A stretch of DNA of 64,000 bases from an uncultured Collinsella sp. (GCA_902493535.1 CABUQG010000001.1:32658-96657), one strand, 5' to 3'; shown: positions 36,051 through 48,546, numbered from the stretch's first letter. The notes: generated from the sequence alone by a model not told the origin. Made by a program: numbers and translations.

Positions 36051-38390
36051 CTATTTTGCCACTTTAGGCTTAAAGGATTTCAGGCGCAGCGCATTGCTTA
36101 CAACGCATACGCTCGACAGGCTCATGGCCGCGGCGCCAAACATCGGCGAGAGTTGCCATCCGGTGAGCGGGAAGAACACGCCCGCGGCGAGCGGAATGCC
36201 GATGCCGTTGTAGAACAGCGCCCAGAACAGGTCCTGCTTGATGTTGCGGATTGTGGCACGTGACAGCTCGATGGCACGGGCGACGTCCATGAGGTCGCTG
36301 CGCATGAGTACCACGTCGGCGCCCTCCTTGGCGATGTCGGCGCCGGTGCCGATAGCAAGGCCCACGTCGGCGCGCGCCAGGGCGGGGGAGTCGTTGATGC
36401 CGTCGCCCACCATGGCGACCTTACTGCCCGCATCCTGCAGCTCGCGCACGTGGCGCTCCTTGTCGGCGGGAAGCACGTCGGCGATGACCTGCTTGCTGGT
36501 CAGTCCCACGCGGCGAGCGATGGCCTCGGCCGTCACGCGGTTGTCGCCGGTGAGCATGCGCACGTCGACGCCAAGCGAGCGCAGTGCGGCGATGGCCCCG
36601 GCGCTCGTCTCCTTGACCTCGTCAGCCACGGCAATGGTGCCGGCAAGCTCGCTGTTCTTGGCAAAGAACAGCGGCGTCTTGCCCTCGGCGGCAAATTGTT
36701 CGGCAAGACCCGCGGGCACGGTAACGCCCAACTCGTCCATCAGGCGTACGTTGCCGGCTGCAATGGCGTTTTGCCCCTCGCGCGCCGTAACGCCTCGCCC
36801 GGGCACGGCAGTAAAGTCCTCGACCATGCGCGCGACGATCCCGCGTGTCTCGCACTCGGCCATAATCGCCTCGGCCAGCGGGTGCTCGCTCGAGCGCTCC
36901 AACGCGGCGGCCAACTTGAGCAGCGCCTTTTCGCTCATGGCGGGCGAGCCGTCAGCGCGCGTGGCTACCACGATATCGGTCACGGCAGGCTTGCCGCGGG
37001 TGACCGTGCCCGTCTTATCGAGCACCACGGTGCCCACGCTGCGCAGGTTCTCCAGCGCCTCGGCGCTCTTAAACAGAATGCCCATCTCGGCGCCCTTGCC
37101 GGTGCCGACCATAATGGCGACGGGCGTGGCTAGGCCCAGCGCGCACGGGCAGCTGATCACCAGCACAGCGACGGCGGAGGTGAGCGCCTCATTCACGTCG
37201 CTGGTCAGTGCCATCCACGCCACAAAAGTTACGGCAGAGATTACAAACACCACGGGCACGAACACGCCGGCGACCTTGTCGGCCATGCGGGCGATGGGTG
37301 CCTTGGTGGCGTTGGCGTCCTCGACGAGCTGGATAATCTTGGCGAGCGACGTGTCGGCGCCCACACGCGTGGCGCGGAAGGTAAACGAGCCCGTGCGGTT
37401 GACCGTGGCCGCGTTGACAGTGTCGCCGGCGGTCTTTTCCACGGGGATGGACTCGCCGGTCAGCGCACTTTCGTCCACGGCCGAGCTGCCCTCGAGCACC
37501 ACGCCGTCAACGGGGATGGACTCGCCGGGACGCACGCGCAGCACCTGGCCGGGCAGAATGGCATCGACGTCGACGGTGGCCTCGGTACCGTCCTCTGCCA
37601 CGACGGTCGCGTTCTTGGGTGCCAGGTCGATGAGCGCCTCGATGGCGCCGCCAGTCTTGGATTTGCTGCGTGTCTCGAGATATTTGCCTACGGTGACGAG
37701 CGACAAGATCGTGCCGGCGCTCTCAAAATACAGGTTGTCCATGCTCGTCATCATGGCCTCGTGGACCTGACCCGCGGCTAGCTGGTCGGCCATGATGAAC
37801 ATGGCGTAGAGCGACCAGGCGATGGACGCGGTGGCGCCGACGGCGATGAGGGCGTCCATGGTGGGCGCGCCGTGCGCGAGCGATTTAAACCCGTTGATAA
37901 AGTAGGCGTCGTTGACGTAGACGATGGGGATGAGCAGGACGAGCTCGGTGAGCGCGAGCGTCATACTGTGGGTGTGGTCGGTGAAGATGCCGGGCAGCGG
38001 CCAGCCGAGCATGTGCCCCATGCCTATGTAGAACAGTGGGATGAGGAATACGATCGAGACGATGAGGCGGGTGCGCATGGCAGAGGCGGCGGCCTCCAAC
38101 TTTTTGGTCGGCGACTCCATATGGGCGGCGCCGGACCTGGCTTGCGCACTTCCGCTTTGGACAGCGTCGGTGCCCGCGCTGACGGGCGAGGCCGAGTAGC
38201 CCGCGCGGTCGACAGCGGTACAGATGTCGTCGGGGGAGACCTGCGCGGGGTCGTAGTCGACCAGCATGGAGCCGGCGAGCAGGTTGACCGCGGCGCTTTG
38301 GACGCCGTCGAGCTTGCTCACGGCACGGTCCACGTGCGCCTGGCAGGCGGCGCACGTCATGCCGCCCACATCGAACTTATCTTGAGCCAT
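36051..38390 (-). CDS. copA: Copper-translocating P1B-type ATPase
   Basis: The 779-residue membrane pump exports Cu(I). In order: an N-terminal HMA domain with GMTCAAC (Cys13, Cys16), a linker, membrane helices MA-MB and 1-2, the actuator domain TGES, the ion-binding SCPCALGLATP in helix 4, phosphorylation site DKTGTVTRGK, the HP motif SEHPLA, MLTGDNRVTAEAIA and VGDGINDSPALARADVG, and two last helices. Length and order are complete. A CsoR-type operator overlaps the promoter. It is followed by copZ and csoR. Confidence 0.95.
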   Translation of the reverse strand: MAQDKFDVGGMTCAACQAHVDRAVSKLDGVQSAAVNLLAGSMLVDYDPAQVSPDDICTAVDRAGYSASPVSAGTDAVQSGSAQARSGAAHMESPTKKLEAAASAMRTRLIVSIVFLIPLFYIGMGHMLGWPLPGIFTDHTHSMTLALTELVLLIPIVYVNDAYFINGFKSLAHGAPTMDALIAVGATASIAWSLYAMFIMADQLAAGQVHEAMMTSMDNLYFESAGTILSLVTVGKYLETRSKSKTGGAIEALIDLAPKNATVVAEDGTEATVDVDAILPGQVLRVRPGESIPVDGVVLEGSSAVDESALTGESIPVEKTAGDTVNAATVNRTGSFTFRATRVGADTSLAKIIQLVEDANATKAPIARMADKVAGVFVPVVFVISAVTFVAWMALTSDVNEALTSAVAVLVISCPCALGLATPVAIMVGTGKGAEMGILFKSAEALENLRSVGTVVLDKTGTVTRGKPAVTDIVVATRADGSPAMSEKALLKLAAALERSSEHPLAEAIMAECETRGIVARMVEDFTAVPGRGVTAREGQNAIAAGNVRLMDELGVTVPAGLAEQFAAEGKTPLFFAKNSELAGTIAVADEVKETSAGAIAALRSLGVDVRMLTGDNRVTAEAIARRVGLTSKQVIADVLPADKERHVRELQDAGSKVAMVGDGINDSPALARADVGLAIGTGADIAKEGADVVLMRSDLMDVARAIELSRATIRNIKQDLFWALFYNGIGIPLAAGVFFPLTGWQLSPMFGAAAMSLSSVCVVSNALRLKSFKPKVAK

Positions 38391-38448
38391 GGCTTCTCCT
38401 TTCTGTTGTTCGCTGTTGGAATTGTTAACCTGATGATACTATACACCC

Positions 38449-38465
38449 ATACCCCCTGGGGGTGT
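38449..38465 (-). promoter_or_regulatory. CsoR-type operator in the copA promoter
   Basis: ACCCCC-T-GGGGGT (38451-38463) is a perfect palindrome of the type bound by CsoR repressors. On the minus strand it lies just upstream of a -10 like TATAGT (near 38438-38443), so bound repressor would block RNA polymerase at copA. Confidence 0.75.
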
Positions 38466-38540
38466 CTAGTAGTAGTTGGAATGTATGACTTTTCATTACA
38501 GATGAGGGTGGCTGCTCAATCGGCGGTCGTCTTTGCCAAA

Positions 38541-38679
38541 CATCTCAATCTGTAACGTCTGGACCGGTTTTTGAACCATAGCTGTTACAGATTTAGACAA
38601 ACATTTCAGCCGAAAACTAACGTCTCGATCTGTAACAACTAGACCCCGTTTTACCGAGTATTTGTTACAGATCGAGACA
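38541..38679. repeat. Pair of 59-bp palindromic units, family 1, site 4
   Basis: Units lie at 38541-38599 and 38621-38679, period 80. The first core shares TTTTTGA.CC with the first unit of site 5. Confidence 0.92.
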
Positions 38680-38711
38680 ATCTCGGAGCAGATGCCCCGG
38701 GCATACAACGT

Positions 38712-38748
38712 AAAACGCCGGGGCGCCCGCGTGATGGGCGCCCCGGCG
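38712..38748 (-). terminator. Terminator of the LPXTG surface protein gene
   Basis: On the minus strand a perfect 13-bp stem (CGCCGGGGCGCCC/GGGCGCCCCGGCG) with a 7-base loop is followed by TTTT. Confidence 0.9.
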
Positions 38749-38807
38749 CATGCTGGGCAGGGTTTGCGAAGCGGTGGGAGGGAGGAGAAGCCGTCCTCCT
38801 GAAATCC

Positions 38808-41800
38808 TTACTCCTGACGACGCTTCTTGTCGGTCAGGAAGACGCCAGCGGCTACGAGCACGACACCTCCGATGACAAACGTCTCACCGGTGAGCGCAGC
38901 ATTGTCGCCTGTGGTGGGAAGTGCCGAGTTGGCGGCCGTCTTGGCGTTGCCGGTAGACGGCTTTCCAGCAGCCGGCTTAGCGGCAGCCTGCGTGATCTTG
39001 GCCTGCTCGGCCTTCGCTGCCTCTTGCTCCTGGCGGGCGATCTCGTCCTTCAGGGCTTGCTCGGCGGCTACGCGTTTTGCCTTCGCCTCGTTGTAGGCAT
39101 TGAGCGCTGCGGTGTAGGCGGGCGTCGCAGCATCAAGGTCTGCCTGAGCGGCATCAAGTGCGGCCTTTGCGTTATGTTCTGCCTGCTTGGCGGCGACGCA
39201 CTTGGCAAAGAGGGCATTGAGCGTATCATTCGCGTTTGCATCAGAGCCAGTAGCAATGCCGTTTTCGACGTTGATGGACTTTAGCTTTCCGAGGGTAGCG
39301 ACAGCGGCATCCGATGCGGCCTGAGAATTCTCGATCGCCTGTTCGGCGTTCGCGATGGCATCATTTGCCGCACCAAGGGCGACTCCGGCCTCAGTCACTG
39401 CTGCGTCGGCGTCCTTCTTGGCCGCCTTGGCCGCGGTAAGATTGTTGGCCGCGTTGCTCAGGGCGTCGGCATGGGCCTTCTTTGAAGCAAAGTCGTTTTT
39501 CGCCGTGGTCAGATCGCTCGCAGCGTGCTCCGCGGTCGCCGCCTTGGCCTCGGCGTTGTCCTTCGCGGTGTCGAGGGCCTGCTTCTTGGCAGCCGCGTCG
39601 CGCTCCGCCTTTTCGAGAGCACTCTGGGCAGACGTCTGGGCTGCCGTGGCTTCATCAAGCGTTTGATGGGCCTTGTCAGCCTTTTCCTGAGCCGCAGCAA
39701 CATCGGCAGAATACTTGGCAAGTTCCTTCTTTGCATCTTGCAGAGCCTGCTGCTTTACGAGAGTTTCTGCCTTGGCGTCATCAACCTTCTTCTGACTCTG
39801 AGCGGCTTGCTCTTGCGATGCCTTAAGCTCGGCGCGCTTCTGGTTGACGACCTGCTCTGCGGCCGCCACGTTACTTTGGGCGGCTTTGACCTGGTCTTCG
39901 GCTTCGGTAACTTTTCCGTTTGCCTTGGCGAGATTCTGCTCTGCTAGGGCAACAGCGGCGGCGGCACTTGCTGCGCTGTCGTTCTTGGCGGCAAGGTTGC
40001 TGTTCGCGGTATCAACGCCTTCCTGCTTTTGAGCGACGAGGGTCTCAGCTACCTTTACGGCATTGGCTTTCGATGCCGCTGTGCTGCGCTTTTGTTCAAG
40101 GTCCGTCTTTGCGGCGGCGAGCTTTTCGCTGGCTTTGGAGAGGCTCAGCTGATACTGATCAAAGAGATTCTCGAGTTCATCGATCGAGTATTCTTTCTCG
40201 TACGAACCGTAATTGTTGTCGATCTCCAAGACGAACACATACGGCCAAAGGGTTCCGCGCGAGTTGATGCCGTATCCCATGGTTTTGGCGTTAGGTTGTA
40301 CGATATTCAAATAATGGCCGACGGTGCCAAAACCCACGCCTTGGGCTCCGAATTCGGTACCGTGACTCCAGAAAGTCTTCCAAGCATCTTTGGGGGCAAC
40401 GTTGCCAAGGCCGGCTTTCGCTGCAGCATCGTCAAATATTTTCTTTTCGCCATCAACCCATTGGTGCGCGATGTTTTCTTTCGTGCTGAAGTTCCAAGCG
40501 GCATTTTCAAATCCGGCATAGTCTGAGTGCCCCTTCGTTGCGTCGGAGTAATTGGAATCAGACTGAGCGATTGCCATTTGCTCTGCCGTTACCTTAAGCT
40601 CGCTAAGGCCGACGCTTTTGCGATATTCATTAATTTCGCGCAGCTTGCCAAACGAAAGCTTGGCGTTGTCGAGTGACGTGCCGTCTTTTTTATCGCCAAT
40701 GGTCGTCGGGTTTTTATCGCTCTGCCTATAGATGATGTTTGCAGCGTCGTTGGCACCGATGAACTGGTAGAAGCCGATGACGCTCTGCGCCTCCGCCGTC
40801 GTTGCCTTATCGGTTGCCGCCTTGCACGTATCGTATGCTTTCTGTGCATCGATAACGGCTTGATCGGCGGCCGCCTGGTTTGCCTTGGCAGTTTTGAGCG
40901 CCTTGTCTGCCTGCTCCTTCTCGGCTTTTGCCTGATCGACTTGTTTCTGAGCGGCCTTTGCTTTCTCCAGTTCGGTAGCATGTGCCTGCTTTGCCGAGGT
41001 CAACTCCGATTGCGCCGCATCGGCTTTCGTCTGGGCTGCCGTTACATCATTTTCGGCTGCTGCGACTGTCTGCTTCTTGGCTTCGAGCTCGCTTTCGGCA
41101 CCGGTGAGGGCGTCCTGCTTGGATGCAACGTCGCTATTTGCCTGAGAAAGGCCTGCTTCGGCAGCCGCCTGCTGCTGCTTCGCCTGGTCGAGTGCGCTTT
41201 GGGCAGCATCGACCTTTGCCTGGGCGGCGTCATACTCCGGGCCCTCGGCGCCTGCCTTTGCGGCTGCCAAATCGGCTTGTGCGCTGTCGTACGCTGTCTG
41301 TGCCGCAACTAGCTTACCATCCGCGGCGGTCTTTTCCTGCTGAGCGGAAGCCAGCGTGCCTGCCGCCTCGTCGTAAGCGCTCTGCGCGGCGCTCTGAGCC
41401 TGCCGGGCATCGGCGAGCGCGGAATCGGCAGCGGCCTTCGCAGCCTTTGCTTGGTCCAGAGCGGCCTGCGCATCTGCGGCAGCCTGCTCGGCGACCTTGA
41501 TTTCCTCCGGCGTTGCGTTGGCGGCTGCCTTCTGGGCTGCCTCGAGCTTGGCCTGCGCATCAGCTGCCGCCTGCTTTGCGGCATCAAGGACCTTCGACTT
41601 GTCCTCGGCGTCGGTCTTGGCTGCATCGAGCTTTCCTTGGGCATCCTTCAGCGTGGCACTGGCGCTGTCGGCCGCCTTGACGCTTTCATCGAGCTGGCGA
41701 GCATATTCGGCGCGCGCGGCGGCCTCTGCCTGCGAATTATCGGAGACGGAGGCGTCATAGGTGCTTTGTGCGTTGTCGCGGGCCGCCTGCTTTTCGGTAT

Positions 41801-42143
41801 AGGGGGCAGCCACCGTGTTGTAGCCGGATTTGGCGTCTGCCTCGGCAGCCTTTGCGGCATCGATCGCAGCCTGCAGGTCGGCAATCTTCTGGGCGTTTGC
41901 CTTTACTGCGGAGCCTGCCGCCTCGCCGGCGTGAACAGCAAGCGGCGACATGATCGCGTCCTGTGCCGTGGTATCACTTGCATCGTTGGCAAATGCCGAG
42001 AACGGCGCGAGCAGCGTCGAGCCAGTCATAGCGATGGTGGTTGCCGCGGTGACGGCGAGTCGTGTTGCCTTGTGGCCCGAGAATGTGGGGCGAGGCTCGG
42101 CGCCGCCTGAGACTTTCAAGTGTTTAGGTGCGTACTTTGCCAT
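38808..42143 (-). CDS. LPXTG cell-wall-anchored coiled-coil protein with central CAP-like domain
   Basis: The 1,111-residue protein has a Sec signal with a long basic start and TIAMTGSTLLAPFSAFA near residues 37-53. A coiled coil follows (about 85-445, almost only Ala, Lys, Gln, Asp, Glu in heptads). A globular domain (about 450-665) contains INEYRKSVGLSELKV, SDATKGHSDYAGFENAAWNF and FWSHGTEFG, like the CAP/SCP fold seen in SEC10/PgrA-type surface proteins. A second coiled coil extends to about 1060. It ends with LPTTGDN, a hydrophobic helix and KKRRQE, a sortase signal. It probably projects from the cell wall. ATG 42143 follows GGGAGAAG. It lies between two family-1 pairs. Confidence 0.9.
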   Translation of the reverse strand: MAKYAPKHLKVSGGAEPRPTFSGHKATRLAVTAATTIAMTGSTLLAPFSAFANDASDTTAQDAIMSPLAVHAGEAAGSAVKANAQKIADLQAAIDAAKAAEADAKSGYNTVAAPYTEKQAARDNAQSTYDASVSDNSQAEAAARAEYARQLDESVKAADSASATLKDAQGKLDAAKTDAEDKSKVLDAAKQAAADAQAKLEAAQKAAANATPEEIKVAEQAAADAQAALDQAKAAKAAADSALADARQAQSAAQSAYDEAAGTLASAQQEKTAADGKLVAAQTAYDSAQADLAAAKAGAEGPEYDAAQAKVDAAQSALDQAKQQQAAAEAGLSQANSDVASKQDALTGAESELEAKKQTVAAAENDVTAAQTKADAAQSELTSAKQAHATELEKAKAAQKQVDQAKAEKEQADKALKTAKANQAAADQAVIDAQKAYDTCKAATDKATTAEAQSVIGFYQFIGANDAANIIYRQSDKNPTTIGDKKDGTSLDNAKLSFGKLREINEYRKSVGLSELKVTAEQMAIAQSDSNYSDATKGHSDYAGFENAAWNFSTKENIAHQWVDGEKKIFDDAAAKAGLGNVAPKDAWKTFWSHGTEFGAQGVGFGTVGHYLNIVQPNAKTMGYGINSRGTLWPYVFVLEIDNNYGSYEKEYSIDELENLFDQYQLSLSKASEKLAAAKTDLEQKRSTAASKANAVKVAETLVAQKQEGVDTANSNLAAKNDSAASAAAAVALAEQNLAKANGKVTEAEDQVKAAQSNVAAAEQVVNQKRAELKASQEQAAQSQKKVDDAKAETLVKQQALQDAKKELAKYSADVAAAQEKADKAHQTLDEATAAQTSAQSALEKAERDAAAKKQALDTAKDNAEAKAATAEHAASDLTTAKNDFASKKAHADALSNAANNLTAAKAAKKDADAAVTEAGVALGAANDAIANAEQAIENSQAASDAAVATLGKLKSINVENGIATGSDANANDTLNALFAKCVAAKQAEHNAKAALDAAQADLDAATPAYTAALNAYNEAKAKRVAAEQALKDEIARQEQEAAKAEQAKITQAAAKPAAGKPSTGNAKTAANSALPTTGDNAALTGETFVIGGVVLVAAGVFLTDKKRRQE

Positions 42144-42283
42144 TTCTTCTCCCAATCGTTGAAGGGGTACCTATGACAATTCGTACGTTACGACCGCCGA
42201 AAGGGTTCCTGTTGCGCAACATTGGCAAGGAAATATCGACACACTTGAATCACATTTACGAGGCGAAGTTCTCGGCAAGCTAA

Positions 42284-42422
42284 TGTCTCGTTCTGTAACA
42301 TCTAGAGAGGTTTTTGACCCTTTACTGTTACTGATTGAGACGTTGCCTCGCGGGGTTGGGGTTTGTCTCGATCTGTAACATCTAGACCTGTATCTGCCGA
42401 GCTAGTGTTACAGATCGAGACA
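42284..42422. repeat. Pair of 59-bp palindromic units, family 1, site 5
   Basis: Units lie at 42284-42342 and 42364-42422, period 80. Both cores begin TCTAGA. The second unit has perfect 17-bp arms; the first has two changed bases in its right arm. The pair separates the surface protein and kinase genes. Confidence 0.93.
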
Positions 42423-42463
42423 ATTGCCGGGGAGGGGTCCCGTCACGGCAAGATGCCCGCTCC

Positions 42464-44548
42464 CTAGATACAGAACCCGGGGATCACACAGGTTCGTTTG
42501 TTTGGCTTGTCCGCGGGGGTGGCGTACATAAAGACGTCGCCGTCGTGGCCCACACGGTTTATGTAGAGCGTGCCTTCGGTCTCCGATGTGTCAGGACTCG
42601 CTGTTCGTTCCCACCAGCAGGTGTCCTTGCCCTTCCACTGGCGGACCATCGTCTCGTTCGTGGAATACGGGCTCACCTTGAGCTCGCGGAACAGCTGGTA
42701 CTCCTTGCCTTCGCCGTTGTAGATGTCTGCCAGGTAGTGATAGTCCTTGGCAAACGAATCGGGCGGTTGCGTACCGCACAGCTCGACCATGGCGGGCAGC
42801 CAAAGGGTTGCGGGCAACTCGCTCAGACATGATGCGCTGTTGGCGGCGCCAGCGTTATTCGAGACCTTTTTGACAGATTTGATGAGTGCGCGCAACTCGT
42901 TGGGTAGCAGCTTAAGGCCGTCGCCGTTGAGCCATTCCCGCAGCTCGCAATCTGCCCAGCCGGCGCTCGGCGGTTCAGCCGCAGCGTTGCGCTCGGCAAT
43001 ACCCGCATCGAACATAAACGTCAGTCCGGCCTTGCCCGTCCCGTCCAGGAGTTCATCGTGGCGGATGCCCACAAGCTGCGCGCCAACCTGCAGCCCGTTG
43101 GTGAGCGTGACACGCTTGGTACACGGATAGGGGATATGCCCATCGACGTTGAGCAGGTGATAGCGCTTGGCAATCTCGCGTGCCTCGCTACGGGTCTCGG
43201 CGGCCTTAATCTTAAGCGAAATCTCCTGCAGCTGATCCCAGGTGTAGTCGTCAAGCGAACTGCGGATGCCGTCCAAGTAGTCGGGGATGCCAAAGCCATG
43301 GGTCGCCGCCCCAATGACGCTGAGCCCCGCAACGGCTGCAACGACGCCACCGATAATAAACCGGCGGCGGGTCATGGCATCGTGCCGGGCCTGCTCCAGG
43401 ATCTCTCTCGCGCGCTCGCCGGCGACGTCGACCTTAAGGTGCGTACCGGAGTCGATGTCGATTGCGGCGTCACTGCCCGCGCCTTCGCGGCCCTCGGATT
43501 CGGCATCGGTGAGGTATGCCGAGAGCACCTCGAGCATCTGCTGCTCGGTGGGACGATCGCACTGCTCGACTGAGATGCCTTTCATGATGATCTGGACAAG
43601 CGCTTTGTCGCCCTCGCAGCGCGGCTCGAGCGGTGCCGGCTTGGTCTTGGTCTTTATGAGGTAGAACGAGCCGGTTGCCGCGGCGCCCGTCGACTCCACA
43701 TCGAACGGTTTGCGACCGCTGTAGAGCTGGTACAGAATGCTCGAAAGCGCATAGACGTCGATTGCGGGCGAGCGGCGAAGGGCCGCGATGCCTTCGATAT
43801 CCTGCGTGAGCATCTCGGGCGCGGCGTATGCGGGCGTGGCAAAGCGCCAGATGTCGGCGCGCCGGGTGATCGTGTCGTCGCCGAGGGCTATGGTCGCGGA
43901 GCCCATGTCGATGAGGCAGGGGTCAAAGGAGCAATCGGCGATCTGCTGCTCGAGCGTTCGACTGGTGGTACGGAACATGATATTGGCTGGCGACAGGTCG
44001 CGATGGATGACCGGTTTCACGAGGCCTTGGGTCATCAAGAGCGCACGAAGCACGGCGTTTCCGACGGCGGCGACCATCTGGGTGGTTAGCCCGCCCGAGA
44101 CATCGTGCGGAAGCAAGGGCAGCGCCTGCTTGAGCGAGGTGCCCTCGACCCACTCCATGAGGATGAGCGGGTCGTCCTCGCACGATCCATAGCCATAGAC
44201 GCGCGGAAATCCGCGCAGGTGCGAGACAGTGCACAGATGACGGTACTCCTCGAACAGCGCGGCGGTGTTGGCCAGGTGCGCTGCCGATTGCTCGGCGGAG
44301 CGGTCGGGGGCTTGGCCGGAAAGGATAGCGTTGTCCTTGAGCAGCTTGACGGCAAAGACCTCGCCGCTCGTGTTGGTCGCGCGCAGCACGTGCCCGATGT
44401 TGCCGTTGTTGCGGTGGGCCGTCTGGAGAATAAGCGTCATAAACCGACGTTTGGCGTCGTCCTCGGCGCTGGGGTCGACCGCCACGGCGGTATCGAACGT
44501 ATCGAGACGGATGAGTTTGTCGCCATAGGCGCTATCGGTAGTATCCAT
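42464..44548 (-). CDS. Membrane-anchored Ser/Thr protein kinase with DUF6273-like C-terminal domain
   Basis: The 694-residue protein has an N-terminal kinase domain: lysine in FAVKLLKDN near residue 70, catalytic loop VIHRDLSPANIMF near 188, and the LIDMGSAT magnesium loop (DMG in place of DFG) near 216. FATPAYAAPEM is the activation segment. A membrane helix (FIIGGVVAAVAGLSVIGAA, near 420) links it to an outer domain that resembles DUF6273 (CELREWLNGDGLKLLP, then ATLWLPAMVELCG). This fits a sensor kinase reading the envelope. ATG 44548 follows AAAGGAAC. The FHA gene lies 171 bases upstream on the same strand. Confidence 0.82.
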   Translation of the reverse strand: MDTTDSAYGDKLIRLDTFDTAVAVDPSAEDDAKRRFMTLILQTAHRNNGNIGHVLRATNTSGEVFAVKLLKDNAILSGQAPDRSAEQSAAHLANTAALFEEYRHLCTVSHLRGFPRVYGYGSCEDDPLILMEWVEGTSLKQALPLLPHDVSGGLTTQMVAAVGNAVLRALLMTQGLVKPVIHRDLSPANIMFRTTSRTLEQQIADCSFDPCLIDMGSATIALGDDTITRRADIWRFATPAYAAPEMLTQDIEGIAALRRSPAIDVYALSSILYQLYSGRKPFDVESTGAAATGSFYLIKTKTKPAPLEPRCEGDKALVQIIMKGISVEQCDRPTEQQMLEVLSAYLTDAESEGREGAGSDAAIDIDSGTHLKVDVAGERAREILEQARHDAMTRRRFIIGGVVAAVAGLSVIGAATHGFGIPDYLDGIRSSLDDYTWDQLQEISLKIKAAETRSEAREIAKRYHLLNVDGHIPYPCTKRVTLTNGLQVGAQLVGIRHDELLDGTGKAGLTFMFDAGIAERNAAAEPPSAGWADCELREWLNGDGLKLLPNELRALIKSVKKVSNNAGAANSASCLSELPATLWLPAMVELCGTQPPDSFAKDYHYLADIYNGEGKEYQLFRELKVSPYSTNETMVRQWKGKDTCWWERTASPDTSETEGTLYINRVGHDGDVFMYATPADKPNKRTCVIPGFCI

Positions 44549-44687
44549 GGCGTTCCTTTGTCTGGCATGGGTTGCCGCACGTATACGCGAGCAGTGCGGA
44601 TATCGGTAAAGTACCATGATAGCCGCACTGCCCACGTATACCGCTGAGCATTGTCGTTTACGACGCAGAAGGTAGAAGACGAAAGAC

Positions 44688-44716
44688 GGACGGCGACCGT
44701 CTTCCGATCGCCGTCC
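44688..44716 (-). terminator. Possible terminator after the FHA gene
   Basis: GGACGGCGA pairs with TCGCCGTCC around an 11-base loop, and GTCTTTC follows on the minus strand. It may only weaken read-through into the kinase gene. Confidence 0.5.
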
Positions 44717-44719
44717 GCG

Positions 44720-45682
44720 CTAGTCCACAATGACAAGGAATGTCGTGTAGAGACCCAGATGGAGCCTGTCGCTGTTTTCGATTTCCACTGGGGGATAGAT
44801 CTTGCCAGGCTCGCGTTGGTCGCGCGGCGGCTCAATCACAATATCGCCGTCACCCGCGCCCGATTCGAGCACTGTGCCGTTGGTCGACCCAAGGCCCTGG
44901 GCGTACCAGTGCTCACCCTCAAGCCAAATGCGAAGATGCTCGCGCGATGCGTCGGCGCCCACATCGGTGATGCTGGGCGAGGTTTTGGGCAAAGAACCAA
45001 TCACGGTGCCGCGCGGATCGCGTGTGAGGGGATGGATTTGCATGCCGGCGCAGTTGTCGGCATGGGTTCTGAGCAGACCGAGGTTGGGGGCGACGGTGCG
45101 CGGCTGCTCCAGGCTGCTCATAAAGCCACGTCCGACGGTAGTTTCGGTGGTGCCAAAGTGCTCGCCCGTCTTGCTGTCGCAAAAGCGCTCGACGGTGGCC
45201 ACGCCCTGAACGGGATCGGCGAGCGCCCCCGTTGCCACAAAGAGCATAAGGTAAAGCGTGCTTTTCTCGCGCACGGCATTGCCGTCAAAGTTGTCGATGC
45301 GATTGAGGGCATTTGCATATAGGCGGCTGTCCAGCTTGTAGCTGGCGAGAGCCGACATCATTTCGTTGGCGGCCGGACCGCGATAGTGCTCGGCGATTGC
45401 CCGATAGGCGGACTCGCCGCCGCCGAGCTTGCTGCAGATTGCCGAGGAAAGGTTGAGCGTGGTGACGGTAAAGTCGCTGTAGATGGAGGGCGCGCACTGG
45501 TCAGGCTTGCGATGGACGATGTAACGGGTGAGATACGAGCGGTTGGAAGAGCATTTCTCGAGCAGGGTACTGCCGAGATAAGAGTTTCCATTGATGAGCA
45601 TTCGGGCGATCTCGAGATGTTTAAGACCGCCGAACGAGCGAATATCGTTATAGAGGACCGAGCAAGGCGTCTCTGCTGCCAC
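44720..45682 (-). CDS. FHA domain protein
   Basis: The 320-residue protein ends in a forkhead-associated domain that binds phosphothreonine: IGSLPKTSPSITDVGADASREHLRIW contains the Ser-Arg and His contacts, and GLGSTNGTVLE is the classical second motif. The first 180 residues are helical and not recognised. I chose the GTG at 45682 because AAAGGAGGT lies five bases before it; an ATG ten codons earlier has no such site. With the kinase gene downstream it forms a likely phospho-signalling pair. Confidence 0.82.
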   Translation of the reverse strand: MAAETPCSVLYNDIRSFGGLKHLEIARMLINGNSYLGSTLLEKCSSNRSYLTRYIVHRKPDQCAPSIYSDFTVTTLNLSSAICSKLGGGESAYRAIAEHYRGPAANEMMSALASYKLDSRLYANALNRIDNFDGNAVREKSTLYLMLFVATGALADPVQGVATVERFCDSKTGEHFGTTETTVGRGFMSSLEQPRTVAPNLGLLRTHADNCAGMQIHPLTRDPRGTVIGSLPKTSPSITDVGADASREHLRIWLEGEHWYAQGLGSTNGTVLESGAGDGDIVIEPPRDQREPGKIYPPVEIENSDRLHLGLYTTFLVIVD

Positions 45683-45860
45683 GGATACCTCCTTTGATTG
45701 CTTCCTAGCCAATATGGCGATAGGAATTAATGGCCCCCGGTGGGCGACGTATTAAATGGCTGCGCAATATATAGCGTAACCAAAGCAACATTATAGGCCA
45801 CATGTTCGAAATTGCAGGAAGACTGAGAGATTTGGTTTGGACTGGACGGAAATCCCCCTC

Positions 45861-46000
45861 TGTCTTGATCTATAACAATTAGGGCCGATTTTACTCGTTA
45901 ACTGTTACAGATTGAGACGTTTGTGAGCCGTGTCGACCGTTTGTCTCGATCTGTAACACGTAGAGGAAGATTCGCCCTGTAGATGTTACAGATTGAGACA
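45861..46000. repeat. Pair of 59-bp palindromic units, family 1, site 6
   Basis: Units lie at 45861-45919 and 45942-46000, period 81 with a 22-base linker. The gap 45683-46270 holds this pair; the rest (46001-46270) shows no gene, only a T-rich stretch near 46190 that would be in the leader of the helicase gene. Confidence 0.92.
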
Positions 46001-46270
46001 ATCAGCCGGGCCCACCTCGTCCGCCTCGTCATCTGTGGTTTACGTGGGGGCATGCGAAGCACGGGTATACTAACCGGCGGCGAATCTGCTCCATCGCTTA
46101 GAGCTGCTGCGTCTGGACGGCGCGTGATAGGGCTGCCAAAGCGATCGCCAGCGTGCTGAGCAACGTCCTCTCTGTGCGCACCTGTTTTTGTATGTATTAG
46201 CGCACTACCAAGCACGCCCGCGCGGCCGCATGCCGTGCCCATTGCGCGTGCAGATAAGGAACAACAACAT

Positions 46271-48514
<2,244 letters not shown>

Positions 48515-48546
48515 CATACACATCGCACGCTAGCGTGAGACAAGCT

